A stretch of DNA of 32,502 bases from Erysipelotrichaceae bacterium (GTDB lineage Bacteria > Bacillota_I > Bacilli_A > Erysipelotrichales > Erysipelotrichaceae): the NCBI GenBank assembly GCA_017550145.1, contig JAFZQG010000030.1:1-32502 (forward strand), in the 5' to 3' direction. Every line of letters starts with the position of its first letter. Position 1 is the first letter of the stretch. A program made the position numbers and the translations under genes. Below are positions 32,356 through 32,502 of this stretch, in pieces. Below the pieces are notes generated by a model. That model was given only the letters and a program-made list of their open reading frames with translations, was not told the origin of the DNA and ran no database searches.

Positions 32356-32502
32356 GATATTTTGGTATATACAAATTAGGCTCATCCAGCTGAGTGTAAT
32401 CTGTATACATCTCCTTTCTCTTCCGGGTTTGTATCGGTCCGGAGCACCGAGTAGAATTGAGATCGTGAATGCGTACCTGTATCTAATGTTTTTGTAGCTT
32501 TG
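32356..32502. other. Upstream region of the ROK kinase; no supported gene
   Basis: The 147 bp to the window edge carry TATATA about 10 nt before the kinase start and AAGGAG near 32413, but no -35 box or operator that I can defend. Two minus-strand frames are open to the edge, so the 3' end of an upstream gene may lie here. A cut-off gene and a leader are both possible. Confidence 0.3.

Noticed and set aside
32339..32416. Short ORF starting at ATG next to AAGGAG upstream of the ROK kinase
   Set aside because: The ribosome binding site touches the ATG with no spacer, and the frame overlaps the kinase start.
32382..32502. Open minus-strand frames from the window edge to the ROK kinase start
   Set aside because: Two frames are open over only about 40 codons and neither gives recognisable protein sequence; chance is a sufficient explanation.

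Overview
The window looks like chromosomal DNA of a low-GC Gram-positive bacterium. The best guess is a member of the Erysipelotrichia (Erysipelotrichaceae-like). The basis is moderate AT richness, T-box and intrinsic-terminator regulation, and Mollicute/Erysipelotrichia-type families such as DUF2779 and an MG284/MPN403-like small protein. The gene orders mraZ-rsmH-ftsL-pbp-mraY and yceD-rpmF also fit. The placement is inferred from gene content, not from an alignment. I saw no IS element, prophage, CRISPR array, rRNA or tRNA.

Layout. (1) 1-5.6 kb, minus strand: a compact dcw cell-wall/division cluster (mraZ, rsmH, ftsL, PASTA-PBP, mraY). It runs straight into a recJ-like gene cut by the window edge, with overlapping stops and starts. 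A sigma-A-type promoter followed by four MraZ boxes at an exact 10-bp period sits before mraZ. (2) 5.6-8 kb: the yceD-rpmF pair, divergent tmcAL and a GNAT acetyltransferase. The divergent yceD/tmcAL start region looks leaderless on both sides. (3) 8-15.3 kb, minus strand: a c-di-GMP block with a periplasmic-sensor GGDEF-EAL protein, a membrane GGDEF cyclase, two proteins of unknown function and a 7TM-PAS-GGDEF-EAL protein. (4) 15.3-22.6 kb, minus strand: a GNAT gene behind a structured leader RNA with its own terminator that I cannot assign to a known class, an SseB-like gene, plsY, a stand-alone sigma-region-4-like protein, a YebC/YeeN protein, ptsI, a small HTH-like protein, long-form hpf and a DUF2779 nuclease-like protein. 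A small zinc-ribbon membrane protein diverges on the plus strand. (5) 23.3-26.9 kb, minus strand: mglBAC galactose/glucose ABC transporter with a cre-like operator in its promoter. (6) 27-30.1 kb, plus strand: a tryptophan-type T-box leader, a 16-codon ORF with a strong ribosome binding site, and trpXYZ, a predicted tryptophan ABC transporter. (7) 30.2-32.4 kb, minus strand: galactokinase and a ROK-family sugar kinase.

How the genes fit together. MglBAC would import galactose/glucose, GalK would phosphorylate galactose and the ROK kinase would phosphorylate glucose or a related hexose. PtsI and the cre-like site point to PTS/CcpA-style carbon control. TrpXYZ expression should rise when tRNA-Trp is uncharged. 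The three GGDEF/EAL proteins carry intact EAL sites in two and an intact GGDEF in one, so the block appears to hold one cyclase and two phosphodiesterases.

Most interesting items: the unassigned leader RNA at 15891-16023, the small Trp-containing ORF between the T-box and trpX, the predicted leaderless starts, the MraZ box array, the c-di-GMP block with its unknown partners, and a MraY whose usually conserved HHH motif is altered.
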